A stretch of 21,158 bases of DNA from Methanobacteriota archaeon (GCA_016212785.1 JACRDW010000110.1:1-21158); one strand, 5' to 3'; numbered from the stretch's first letter, positions 13,494 to 21,064 are shown. Numbers and translations are program-made. The notes: generated by a model from the sequence alone, not told the origin.

Positions 13494-15461
13494 TTAAATT
13501 TTGTTTATAATCTTCCCGGTCTCTCTACAAGGTCTCAATCCCGGCGTTTCCCTGAGCTTTTTTTTGAACTCTTCAGAACGCAGCACTTCTAAGAATTTCT
13601 TAACAGCAGGCTTTTCGATTTTTTCCTTTGGCACAGCAAAGTCGTACTTCTCCTCGCGCAGCGGAATAAAATCCAGCCCGTACTGCTCTGCAACAGTTTT
13701 AATAGCCAGACCAACGTCTGCCCTTCCATAGGCGACAGCTGCTGCAATTGCGCTGTGCGACTTTGCCTCGATTTCATAGCCTTTTATTTTTTTAGCCAGC
13801 TCTTTGAACTGCACTCCTTTTTTCTTCGCAAGCCTGCCGAGCTCCAGGTCGAGCAGGACTCTCGTGCCTGAGCCTGCATTTCGATTTATGAATGAAATAT
13901 CTCTCCTGAGCAAATCTTCAATTCCCTTTATTCTCTTCGGATTTCCTTTCGCAATAACGAAGCCCTGCTCCCTGTCATAGCCCCGAATCAAATATGCACT
14001 GCCTGCGAGCTTCAGCCTCTGCAAAAATGGAACGTTGTATATCCCGCTCCTCTCGTCGATTAGATGCGTGCCTGCAATGTCTGCCTCGCCTCTCCTCACC
14101 GCAGCCAATCCACCCGAGGAACCAACGTTTATGACCTTTGCCTGCACAGGCAGCAAGTTGAGCAGAACATCTATTCCAATGCAGTGGCTGCCTATTATCG
14201 TTAAGTCGGCAGGTTTTATAGAATCGCTCAACAGCCTTACCTCCACCTCGCTGCCCTCAAGAATCATTTCTGTGCTCTCCGGTATTTCCACATATCCATC
14301 TGCCTCTGCGAGCGTGGTTATCGCCCCCGAGCCGGTCAACACAGGGTATGCGCTGAAGGTACCATCTCCACCGCTCACGAGATTTACAAGTAAGTATTCA
14401 TAGCGTCCCTTTGCGGAGTGTATCCGCATTGCCGCCCTTGCTGCAATTTTTTTCCTGCTCTTTTCTGCAATGCCTGCCAGCTTTCTTATCAGAGGAGCCA
14501 CGAACACATCGAATATTATCATCGCAGAAGCAGGATAGCCCGGCAGACCGAAGATTGGCTTTTTTTTTGCAACCCCAATTACAGTCGGCTTCCCTGGTTT
14601 TATCGCAATTCCGTGCACTATTACACCCGGCTTGCCCAGCTTGTCAATAACTCTGTATGATAGATCGCCGACGCCTGCTGAAGTTCCTCCCGAGGTTATA
14701 ACTATGTCATACTTTCCTATCATTTCCTTCAGTTTTGCGAGCAGCGACTCTGGTTCATCTCTTACCACGCCGCAAAACTCAGCTTCCCCTCCGTTTTCTG
14801 CAGCAGCATCTGCAATTGCCCTCGCATTCACGTCATAAATTTTCCCATATTTGAGTTTTTTCCCAGGCTCTACAAGCTCGTCTCCTGTGGAGATTATCCC
14901 GACTTTCGGCTTTTTATAGACAGGGATTTTTTCAGCGCCGAAGGCAGCGAGGACCCCGGTTTCTCTCGGCGAGATAACGATACCCTCTCTGACCGCTGTC
15001 TCGCCCCTCATTATATCGCTGCCCGCTGCCATTATATTCTCTCCCGGCGCTGCGGGCTTGTATATTCTCACTTTCTTTCCAATCCTGTCAGTGTACTCGA
15101 CCATGACTACGGCATTCGCTCCTTTCGGAATCGGAGCGCCGGTAGCTATTCCTGCGCACTCCCCCTTTTCTATGCTTATTTTTCTTTTATCTCCGGCGCT
15201 GATGTGGTCAATGAGTTCCACCTCTGCGGGGTGCTCTTCATCCGCATAGAAAGTATCAGAAGCTACTACTGCATAGCCGTCCATAGAAGCTCTGTCGAAA
15301 GGCGGAACGTCGATGGGAGCAATTATCGTTTCAGCCACTACTCTGCCGAGCGCCTCTTCGAGATTTATTTTTTCAACCTCTGGTATCGCCTTGAAATGCT
15401 TATGAAGGCGCTGCTTTGCCTCTTCGATGCTTACCACGTCGTGAAATTCCTTCTGCTCCAT
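13494..15461 (-). CDS. MoeA molybdopterin molybdenumtransferase fused to a periplasmic-binding-like domain
   Basis: The 655-residue fusion inserts Mo or W into molybdopterin. Residues 1-412 are MoeA: INLEEALGRVVAETI (32-46), PFDRASMDGYA (54-64), TGDELVEPG (192-200), SGGTSAGVGD (257-266) and LPGYPASA (306-313). Residues about 415-650 resemble the type II binding-protein domain of ModE/LysR-like metal sensors: IIGSHCIGIDVLLNLLP (422-438), FINRNAGSGTRVLLDLEL (524-541) and ADVGLAIKTVAEQYGLDFIPL (581-601). This fusion is known in archaea; the domain may bind oxyanion and select the metal (inference). I chose the ATG at 15461 with AGAGGAA 6 bases upstream. A TTG at 15479 is in frame but less likely. 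vapC ends 14 bases earlier. Confidence 0.9.
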   Translation of the reverse strand: MEQKEFHDVVSIEEAKQRLHKHFKAIPEVEKINLEEALGRVVAETIIAPIDVPPFDRASMDGYAVVASDTFYADEEHPAEVELIDHISAGDKRKISIEKGECAGIATGAPIPKGANAVVMVEYTDRIGKKVRIYKPAAPGENIMAAGSDIMRGETAVREGIVISPRETGVLAAFGAEKIPVYKKPKVGIISTGDELVEPGKKLKYGKIYDVNARAIADAAAENGGEAEFCGVVRDEPESLLAKLKEMIGKYDIVITSGGTSAGVGDLSYRVIDKLGKPGVIVHGIAIKPGKPTVIGVAKKKPIFGLPGYPASAMIIFDVFVAPLIRKLAGIAEKSRKKIAARAAMRIHSAKGRYEYLLVNLVSGGDGTFSAYPVLTGSGAITTLAEADGYVEIPESTEMILEGSEVEVRLLSDSIKPADLTIIGSHCIGIDVLLNLLPVQAKVINVGSSGGLAAVRRGEADIAGTHLIDERSGIYNVPFLQRLKLAGSAYLIRGYDREQGFVIAKGNPKRIKGIEDLLRRDISFINRNAGSGTRVLLDLELGRLAKKKGVQFKELAKKIKGYEIEAKSHSAIAAAVAYGRADVGLAIKTVAEQYGLDFIPLREEKYDFAVPKEKIEKPAVKKFLEVLRSEEFKKKLRETPGLRPCRETGKIINKI

Positions 15462-15475
15462 TTTTATTCCTCTTC

Positions 15476-15865
15476 TCAAATTCTCACCACATCTACCTTA
15501 ACCCCTTTAAATTCAGCATCCCTGCCAATCAACAGCTTGGCATTCAATTGCTTCGCAGTGGCAGCTGCAAATGCATCAGCAAGCGACAGAGAGTGCATCG
15601 CCTTAATCTTGGCTGCCTCTTTCCAAGAATCACCCTTTACATCCACCTGTTTAACACCGAAATTTTTAAGATTTGTCAGTTTTTCCTCCGCTATTCTAGA
15701 ACTTTTTCTGTGGAGGATGTAGTAAAGCTCGGTTAGATTTATCACGCTCATAAAACCTTCAATCTCGCCGTTCCTCACTTTTGAAAGGTAGCCCTCTACG
15801 ATTTCTGCTCCGGCTTCGTTGAGATAAAACTTAAGGATAACCTCGGTGTCGAATACAACCTTCAA
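15476..15865 (-). CDS. VapC-type PIN-domain toxin
   Basis: The 129-residue protein is a compact PIN domain, the metal-dependent RNase fold of VapC toxins. Acidic residues fit the active site: D6 (VVFDTEVIL), E46 (INLTELYYIL), D97 (LSLADAFAAATA) and D116 (IGRDAEFKGV). VapC toxins typically cut tRNA or rRNA; the target here is unknown. Its ATG overlaps the AbrB-family antitoxin gene by 4 bases. The pair sits between two moeA genes, and vapC ends only 14 bases before the moeA fusion start, so transcription from the vapBC promoter probably reads into it. Confidence 0.87.
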   Translation of the reverse strand: MKVVFDTEVILKFYLNEAGAEIVEGYLSKVRNGEIEGFMSVINLTELYYILHRKSSRIAEEKLTNLKNFGVKQVDVKGDSWKEAAKIKAMHSLSLADAFAAATAKQLNAKLLIGRDAEFKGVKVDVVRI

Positions 15866-16116
15866 ATGAGTTCCTCCAGTCTTTTCTCCCTCTTTGAATC
15901 TTCTGCCCTGCTTTCCTTCAGCAATTCTCTGGCAGTTTTCTTGAAGATGTCTTTGAGGGAGCCCCTCTCAGATTCTGGTGTCGGTAGCGGTTTAATAAGA
16001 AGCCCTTCCCTCGTGTCCATGACCAGAACTCGCTTTTTCAAATTGTGCCTTCGCCTCATATCGACGGGCAGAGTCGCCTGACCTTTCTTGGTAATGCTTA
16101 CAACTTTTGCCTTCAT
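15862..16116 (-). CDS. AbrB/MazE-type antitoxin (VapB)
   Basis: From the ATG at 16116 the 84-residue protein begins with an AbrB swapped-hairpin domain (KVVSITKKGQATLPVDMRRR, then KRVLVMDTREGLLIKPL). It continues as a charged helix (about 50-84) that would wrap around the toxin. A TTG at 16125 would add MIK but lies inside the operator. Such antitoxins neutralise the toxin and repress their own promoter. A 9-bp inverted repeat just upstream is the likely operator. vapC follows with a 4-base overlap. Confidence 0.87.
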   Translation of the reverse strand: MKAKVVSITKKGQATLPVDMRRRHNLKKRVLVMDTREGLLIKPLPTPESERGSLKDIFKKTARELLKESRAEDSKREKRLEELI

Positions 16117-16123
16117 TTTTATC

Positions 16124-16151
16124 AAGTATTACTCTATTATAGGTAATACTT
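16124..16151. promoter_or_regulatory. probable VapB operator over the vapBC promoter
   Basis: AAGTATTAC (16124-16132) and GTAATACTT (16143-16151) form a perfect 9-bp inverted repeat with a 10-base spacer. A further half-site, GGTATTAC, lies at about 16161-16168. The palindrome overlaps a TATA-like CTTTAAGTATT on the minus strand and ends 8 bases before the vapB ATG, as expected for an autorepressed toxin-antitoxin promoter. Confidence 0.7.
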
Positions 16152-16167
16152 AAAGATTTCGGTATTA

Positions 16168-17406
16168 CTATATTCTAAACAAATTCACGACCACTTTCTC
16201 TCCTTTCTCTATCCCCTCGGTATTTTCCGGCACTGTAACAAAGCCGTCAGCCCTTACCAAGCTCGAGATTATTCCTGAACCAGTCGTTCTTATTGGTTCT
16301 GCGAGATATTCTTTTCCTTTCCTTTCCAGCTTTACTCTAACGAAATCCCGCCTTCCAAGCTCAGAAGCTATCTTTCTTTTCAGCCTCGCCTGAACCTGCT
16401 GGCAAGGGCTGCGAATCTCCATTCCCTGCATCTTCTGGAGCGCAGGTCTTACAAAGGTTTCAAAAGCAACGATTGCAGCGACAGGATAGCCCGGAAGCAT
16501 GAACACAAGCTTTTTATTAATTATTCCAAAACCGGTAGGCTCGCCGGGGCGCATTGCGACGCCGTGAACTAAAATTTCTCCAAGCTCTGCAACTACCTGC
16601 GGTACTATATCTTTTTTCCCGACAGACGTAGCGCCGCTTATTAAGATTACATCGCTGCTCAGCGCAATATTTATTGCGCTTCTTATTTTTTCAGGACTGT
16701 CTTCGATTATGCCTATTCTTTTTGCAATTCCCCCACTCGCCTGTACGAGTGCAGCCAGTGCATAGCTGTTTGCATCATATATTTTCCCGGCCCCAAGTTT
16801 TTCGCCTGGTTCAGCGAGCTCATCGCCGGTAGAAATTATCGCAGCTCTCGGCTTTTTGTAAACCTTGATTTTTTGCCTTCCAACCGCAGCGAGCATTGCA
16901 ATATCCTGCGGTCTTATAATTCCTCTTTTTCTGAGCAGAACCACGCCCTTCTTTACGTCTTCGCCTTTAAATGAGACATTTTTTCCGGGCGTAACAGCCT
17001 TAAAAACCTCGACTTCGTCTTCAAGCTCGTTAGTATATTCGAACATCACCACAGCATTTGCGCCCTTTGGCAGCGCCGCGCCGGTCATAATTTTCACAGC
17101 CTCAAAGTCATTGATTTTTAGCTTAGAGTTAATACCTGTCGAAACTTCTCCAATGAGCTTGAAATAAATTGGATTCCCCTGCGATGCCCCGAAGGTATTC
17201 TCTGCCTTAACTGCATAGCCGTCCATCGCGGCCCTGTCGAAAGGCGGCACATCGATGGGGGCAATTATTGTTTCAGCCAGAACTCTGCCCAAGCCCCGCT
17301 CGAAGAGAATTTTCTCTGTGCCTGTTATCTTCGTACAGGATAAAAGAATCTCCAGCGCATCCTTCACCAGAGTTCTCTTACCGAATCCCTTTGTTCTTAT
17401 GTCCAT
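16168..17406 (-). CDS. moeA: MoeA molybdopterin molybdenumtransferase
   Basis: The 412-residue stand-alone MoeA has the same motifs as the fusion: ILFERGLGRVLAETIIAPID (33-52), PFDRAAMDGYA (55-65), STGDELAEPG (192-201), SGATSVGKKD (257-266) and LPGYPVAA (304-311). It catalyses metal insertion into adenylated molybdopterin. SGAT replaces the commoner SGGT at the nucleotide-site loop. The ATG overlaps the mobA end by 10 bases. The vapBC unit follows by 52 bases. Two MoeAs in one archaeon are usually taken as possible Mo and W specialists, but the sequence does not show which is which. Confidence 0.93.
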   Translation of the reverse strand: MDIRTKGFGKRTLVKDALEILLSCTKITGTEKILFERGLGRVLAETIIAPIDVPPFDRAAMDGYAVKAENTFGASQGNPIYFKLIGEVSTGINSKLKINDFEAVKIMTGAALPKGANAVVMFEYTNELEDEVEVFKAVTPGKNVSFKGEDVKKGVVLLRKRGIIRPQDIAMLAAVGRQKIKVYKKPRAAIISTGDELAEPGEKLGAGKIYDANSYALAALVQASGGIAKRIGIIEDSPEKIRSAINIALSSDVILISGATSVGKKDIVPQVVAELGEILVHGVAMRPGEPTGFGIINKKLVFMLPGYPVAAIVAFETFVRPALQKMQGMEIRSPCQQVQARLKRKIASELGRRDFVRVKLERKGKEYLAEPIRTTGSGIISSLVRADGFVTVPENTEGIEKGEKVVVNLFRI

Positions 17407-17993
17407 TTTCTCAACGCTTCTAGGTCTTTTCTAGTATTTATATTATGAAAAGTAAGCAAATTCCTGTCATATTTTTTAAAAACTTCAGTCGGAATATACT
17501 TAACTTTCAATTTGGATATAATTCCGCTCAGATTTAACTGATTTTCTTTCAAGGCGTTTTCACAGGCTTTGAGCATGGAAGAAACTTTATACACCGCATG
17601 CAGAGGCTCGAGCGACTCTCCTTTTCTCGGAACTACCGCATCGTAGCCCGCGCATTCTCTAAGCATGTGCTCAAATATCTTCGCCTGCATGAGGGGGGTA
17701 TCGCAGGGCAGAACTATCGCATATTCGTGTGCGCATTCCCTGAGTCCTTCGTACAAACCTGCTACAGGTCCCTTGGATTCGATGCCGTCGACCACGATTT
17801 TTAAGTTCGTTATTTTTTGAACCTGCTTTTTCTGCCTCTCTGAGCCGACCGAGATTACTATATCCTCAGAAAGTTTTTTTGCAGTTTCTATAGCATGCTC
17901 CAGAAAATATTTGCCCCTCAGCTTTATGAATTTCTTATCTCTGCCCATCCTCTCGCTTTTGCCGCCCGCAGCTATGACGCAAGAAACTTTCAT
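17397..17993 (-). CDS. mobA: molybdenum cofactor guanylyltransferase
   Basis: The 198-residue protein attaches GMP to the molybdenum/tungsten cofactor, giving the dinucleotide form. Its opening, VIAAGGKSERMGRDKKFI (6-23), is the nucleotidyltransferase signature; K20/K21 are the basic residues that meet the triphosphate. Further motifs are LPCDTPLM (95-102), the metal-binding Asp in PCDTP, SLEPLHAVY (127-135) and NINTRKDL (184-191). Length matches the family. A TATA-like GTTAAATAAAC (minus strand, 18017-18027) lies about 29 bases before the ATG. It appears to head the operon running to 13494. Confidence 0.92.
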   Translation of the reverse strand: MKVSCVIAAGGKSERMGRDKKFIKLRGKYFLEHAIETAKKLSEDIVISVGSERQKKQVQKITNLKIVVDGIESKGPVAGLYEGLRECAHEYAIVLPCDTPLMQAKIFEHMLRECAGYDAVVPRKGESLEPLHAVYKVSSMLKACENALKENQLNLSGIISKLKVKYIPTEVFKKYDRNLLTFHNINTRKDLEALRKWT

Positions 17994-18016
17994 AATAACA
18001 TTTTTAACACATAGGT

Positions 18017-18027
18017 GTTTATTTAAC
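18017..18027 (-). promoter_or_regulatory. TATA-like box of the mobA operon
   Basis: GTTAAATAAAC on the minus strand is centred about 29 bases before the mobA ATG at 17993. No Shine-Dalgarno-like stretch is evident before that ATG. Confidence 0.5.
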
Positions 18028-18065
18028 TTTCATAGTTCTCGCAGTACTCACGCACGCCATGGCGT

Positions 18066-18096
18066 TGCACAGGATTATTTATACGTATTTGGGTTT
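18066..18096 (+). repeat. 31-bp direct repeat, left copy
   Basis: It begins TGCACAGGATT and ends ACGTATTTGGGTTT. It matches 21023-21053 at 29 of 31 positions; the two differences are transitions (A/G and T/C). This copy contains TTTATAC, a good rightward TATA, yet no plus-strand gene follows it. The next gene is the convergent DUF262 gene. It looks like an orphaned promoter. Confidence 0.8.
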
Positions 18097-18187
18097 GAGA
18101 TAGTAGGTTAGCTCTTTTGCTTTCTAATCGGCTCCGGTACCTGTTCAACACTATGTTCTGACAGTTATAGTATTATATTTCTTCTAT

Positions 18188-19834
18188 TCACAGCCCTCTC
18201 TGCAAATGATTTAGTTCTTTCTTGAATAATTCAAATCTCTGTTCTACGAAGTTTCTATAATACTCTCTAAATTTGTTAGGTTTAATTGATCCATTTTTTG
18301 TGACCAGTTCTAACTCTTTATTTCTTAGTTTTTCAATAGATTTAAATTGCAATAAGTTACTCGAAAAAAATTGTTCTTCATCTTCGATTTTAGACTTAAA
18401 ACTTTTTTTACGTTCTTCTAACCATCTTGAAGGTAGATTTGCACGTTTTTTTGAGTTCTCGGATTTTGGTAGATAACACAAATTCAAAATGCTATTTATT
18501 TCATTTTCATTTGAAATAACTCCTTCCTCATAAAAATCATAGGGATAAAAATGATCATCTTCTTTTCTTCTTTTCCTTGATTCGACTTCGTCACGATTTA
18601 TCTCAGCTCCACTTATCCATATAGGTTCCTTGTTCCACAACATTAATTTTATCGCATTTCTTACGGTTGACCTACCGGCACGCATATCCGTATTCATAAT
18701 CTCATTAAATTCTAAGTCAGCTTTTGGTATGTCGAGTGGTTTGTTATGTTTCGCTAGTTCTTTCATTCTTATTGGATCCTTTCGGATACTTTTGTTGTAT
18801 TCGGCACCGACGTATCTACTACCTAAAGAGGATCTCCAAAACCATTCCTTTAATTCTTTTGTTTGTTTTTTAGAAGGCTCATCACAATAGTAGAAAAATA
18901 CACTCAGAATAGAAACTATCGTTTGTGAAGGTAGCTCATTTATTTTCTTTATCTTGAATTCTCTTTCTAAAAAAGACATGGCTTCGGTTATTGCACTTAA
19001 AACTTTTTTGAATTCCTTTTCATAAAGCTTTGTTTTTTCTTCCCTAATCTTTTCAGCGATTTTCTTCAATTGCCTTAACGACGTATCTACATTTTTTGGA
19101 TTATATTCATCCCCAATTTTTTCTAATTGAAGAATTATCGCTAATGTGTGAATAAAAATTATATTCTCCAGTTTACTAGAAGGCGTAGTTTTTTTATCAT
19201 TTTTCCATTTCCTTAAGATTCCCCCTAAATTAGTTTTCTTATTCCAAGCTTCGGATAGGAATATCGCTTCCGTTGAAATTTTTGTTCCCTTTTGGTTAAT
19301 TCTTTCAAAAATTTCTATTGCCTTTTCAAATTCATTTATTGAGACTATTATTACTGGAAATTTGTATTTTCTACCGAGCTTCTTTTTGAATTCTTCGAAA
19401 TTAAATTCGCTAGTTTTATCGCTAGAGTAGTTTAATTTTGGTTTTGTCTTGCCGGTAAAATAAAAATGTTCGAATTCCAAAGGTTTCCTCTCACAAACCT
19501 CTTCGAAATCCGATTTAACTTTTAGAAATAGATTTTGTTTGCATAAATAATAAAGAGAAAGAAGTCTTTGTTGTCCGTCTAAGACCAAATACTTTTCATT
19601 AGATGACTTCGGCTCTTTAACAAAAAGATGTCTTCGTGTACCCATCTTCTGATTGGTTTTCCAAACAATGAAACTTCCGATAGGATATCCTTTAACTAAG
19701 CTATCAAATAAATCTTTGACTTGTTTTTCTTTCCAGACATAACCCCTCTGAAATTCAGGTATTGCCACATTACGTTTTTCAATATAGTCTAGTAATTCTT
19801 CCAAATCAAATTGTTTTATTATTGGTTCAGCCAC
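18188..19834 (-). CDS. GmrSD-like DUF262/HNH protein, probable modification-dependent restriction enzyme
   Basis: The 548-residue single-chain protein has an N-terminal DUF262 (ParB-like) domain: IPEFQRGYVWKEKQVKDLFDSL (25-46), YPIGSFIVW (50-58) and the nucleotide-site VLDGQQRLLSLY (84-95). The C-terminal region has an HNH/DUF1524-like pattern: DDHFYPYDF (426-434), INSILNLCYLPKSENSKK (446-463). GmrSD family members cut phage DNA carrying modified (glucosylated hydroxymethyl) cytosines in an NTP-dependent way; the target here is unknown. HFYP replaces the commoner HIFP, which is conservative. The start is a GTG with GGGA about 8 bases upstream and TATA-like AATATAAATATC at 19876-19887. The gene is much richer in A/T and lysine than mobA beside it, suggesting horizontal acquisition. 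Confidence 0.83.
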   Translation of the reverse strand: MAEPIIKQFDLEELLDYIEKRNVAIPEFQRGYVWKEKQVKDLFDSLVKGYPIGSFIVWKTNQKMGTRRHLFVKEPKSSNEKYLVLDGQQRLLSLYYLCKQNLFLKVKSDFEEVCERKPLEFEHFYFTGKTKPKLNYSSDKTSEFNFEEFKKKLGRKYKFPVIIVSINEFEKAIEIFERINQKGTKISTEAIFLSEAWNKKTNLGGILRKWKNDKKTTPSSKLENIIFIHTLAIILQLEKIGDEYNPKNVDTSLRQLKKIAEKIREEKTKLYEKEFKKVLSAITEAMSFLEREFKIKKINELPSQTIVSILSVFFYYCDEPSKKQTKELKEWFWRSSLGSRYVGAEYNKSIRKDPIRMKELAKHNKPLDIPKADLEFNEIMNTDMRAGRSTVRNAIKLMLWNKEPIWISGAEINRDEVESRKRRKEDDHFYPYDFYEEGVISNENEINSILNLCYLPKSENSKKRANLPSRWLEERKKSFKSKIEDEEQFFSSNLLQFKSIEKLRNKELELVTKNGSIKPNKFREYYRNFVEQRFELFKKELNHLQRGL

Positions 19835-19892
19835 TCTTAATCCCTTTCCGTTCTATAAACATAATCCAACGTTTTGATATTTATATTATTTT

Positions 19893-20135
19893 TTGTTATG
19901 TACAGTAGTATTCTATTGTTTGAAACTCGTAAATTCGCGTAGAAACTTGCTTAAATCCTCTCTGGTCCCGCATAACTCCCCCTGCCTCTGCGCTCTAAAT
20001 ACGATTCCCGAGTTCTACGACGCAGTTTTAGACCTTGTAAAGCAATACAACGGTAAGCTAAATTTTCATGACGAAGATTTTGACTTTGTTGAGGGAATAA
20101 AAAGAATCGACCACGAGTCGGTTATAAAGTTGTAA
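19893..20135 (+). pseudogene. internally deleted PIN-domain (VapC) remnant
   Basis: An 80-codon frame remains open, but only its C-terminal half resembles a PIN domain: IPEFYDAVLDLVKQYNGKLNFHD followed directly by EDFDFVEGIKRI. In intact archaeal VapCs, LNFHD begins the helix with a catalytic Asp, and about 20 residues lie between it and the D-x-DFD..GI.RI end. Those are missing, with a short GACGA similarity at the junction. The first 35 residues are Cys/Ser-rich and do not look like PIN sequence; no antitoxin precedes it. I read this as a degraded toxin gene within the island. Confidence 0.6.
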
Positions 20136-20169
20136 TACCCAGATCTTTGAGATTTTCCTCAAATAAACC

Positions 20170-20177
20170 TTTATATT
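20170..20177 (+). promoter_or_regulatory. TATA-like box of the UPF0175/PIN pair
   Basis: TTTATATT is centred about 26 bases before 20199-20201, where the GTG alternative start of the antitoxin lies. This gives a leaderless GTG start, or a 9-10 base leader to the ATG at 20210. Confidence 0.5.
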
Positions 20178-20209
20178 GTTAGCTATTCAATTAAACTAAT
20201 GTGGTTGCT

Positions 20210-20545
20210 ATGGAAGTTGTTTACAAAAAACTCGGGTTGAGAATAATCGCAGACAAAGCTTCTGATGATTTAGTTCTCATACAGAAGATTTGCAGCGTGC
20301 TAGAAAATCTGCCAAAAGATATTCGCAACAAGGTCTCAAAAGCGGTTATTAAGCCTGACTTTTATTTTGCGGTGGAACTTTATAAAAATAAAAATATAAC
20401 CCTTGGCAAATTCTCCAACATTGTTGGGCTTTCTATCCACGATTCTGCAAAGCTTTTAGAGGCTCTTGGGGTTAAAGTTGAGTTAGGCGCAGTAAGCAGG
20501 AGAGAATTAGAAGAAGAGCTCGAGACTGCGAAAGGGATTGCATGA
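20210..20545 (+). CDS. UPF0175-like antitoxin
   Basis: The 111-residue protein resembles UPF0175 proteins, usually encoded next to PIN toxins of the COG2405/DUF3368 type. The recognisable block is AVELYKNKNITLGKFSNIVGLSIHDSAKLLEALGVKV, a small helix-turn-helix-like unit, ending in the acidic tail SRRELEEELETAKGIA. A GTG at 20201, in frame, would add three residues and suits a leaderless start. The PIN gene overlaps the stop by 4 bases. It probably inhibits the toxin and represses its own promoter (inferred from family context). Confidence 0.78.
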   Translation: MEVVYKKLGLRIIADKASDDLVLIQKICSVLENLPKDIRNKVSKAVIKPDFYFAVELYKNKNITLGKFSNIVGLSIHDSAKLLEALGVKVELGAVSRRELEEELETAKGIA

Positions 20546-21009
20546 AGGTCGTAATCAATACGACTACTCTTAGTGTTTTTGGAAGACTCAAGAAAATTGA
20601 TTTGCTGCGAAGACTTGTCGGGAGTAGCGAAATTTTAATTCCTAAACAAGTGGTGCAAGAGTATTCTCTTATAATCGATGATAAGGATGGAATCCCGAAT
20701 TCGTTTAGAGTTTTAGAGGTAGCAATTGATGAAAAGTCAAATCTCGGAAGTGGTGAGAATGCCTGCATTGAAATTGCTAAGGAAGAAAAGGCCGTTTTTG
20801 TAACAGACGACCTGCGAGCCAGAAGAATTGCAAGTAGTGAAGGCATTAAAATTACTGGCACGTTGGGCTTGATTCTTGCAGGCGTCGAATCGGGCAGAAT
20901 AACAAGAGAAGAGGAGAGAGAAATTTTGAAAGAAATTTATGCGAGAAAACTTCTCTATATTTCAAGAAGCTTGTATAAAGAATTGCTACGCAAGACTTCG
21001 TCTATTTAG
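20542..21009 (+). CDS. PIN-domain toxin, DUF3368/COG2405 type
   Basis: The 155-residue protein begins VVINTTTLSVFGRL. The Asn where classic VapCs have Asp is common in this subfamily (SNTSPLI pattern), so I do not read it as a mutation. The main family block is LGSGENACIEIAKEEKAVFVTDDLRARRIASSEGIKITGTLGLIL, with the acidic residues E-N-A and TDD expected at the metal site. It should be an RNase-like toxin partnered with the UPF0175-like antitoxin upstream. The gene ends 13 bases before the right-hand direct repeat. Confidence 0.83.
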   Translation: MKVVINTTTLSVFGRLKKIDLLRRLVGSSEILIPKQVVQEYSLIIDDKDGIPNSFRVLEVAIDEKSNLGSGENACIEIAKEEKAVFVTDDLRARRIASSEGIKITGTLGLILAGVESGRITREEEREILKEIYARKLLYISRSLYKELLRKTSSI

Positions 21010-21022
21010 GTAGTTACAGTGC

Positions 21023-21053
21023 TGCACAGGATTGTTTACACGTATTTGGGTTT
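21023..21053 (+). repeat. 31-bp direct repeat, right copy, in promoter position of the permease gene
   Basis: It shares TGCACAGGATT and ACGTATTTGGGTTT with 18066-18096. Its TTTACAC is about 26 bases before the permease ATG at 21065, the distance of an archaeal TATA element. The first copy has the better TATA match (TTTATAC). Confidence 0.8.
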
Positions 21054-21064
21054 AAAGTAGCGCT

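Noticed and set aside
15462..15479. TTG start for the MoeA fusion
   Set aside because: It would lack a ribosome-binding site and overlap vapC. The ATG at 15461 follows AGAGGAA.
18040..18070. CGCCATGGCG palindrome beside the left direct repeat as a recombination site
   Set aside because: It is a single short palindrome, absent from the right repeat, so it cannot be part of a shared attachment core.
20542..20580. Loss of the first catalytic Asp in the island PIN toxin (Asn instead)
   Set aside because: Asn at this position is common in the DUF3368/COG2405 subfamily, so it is not evidence of inactivation.
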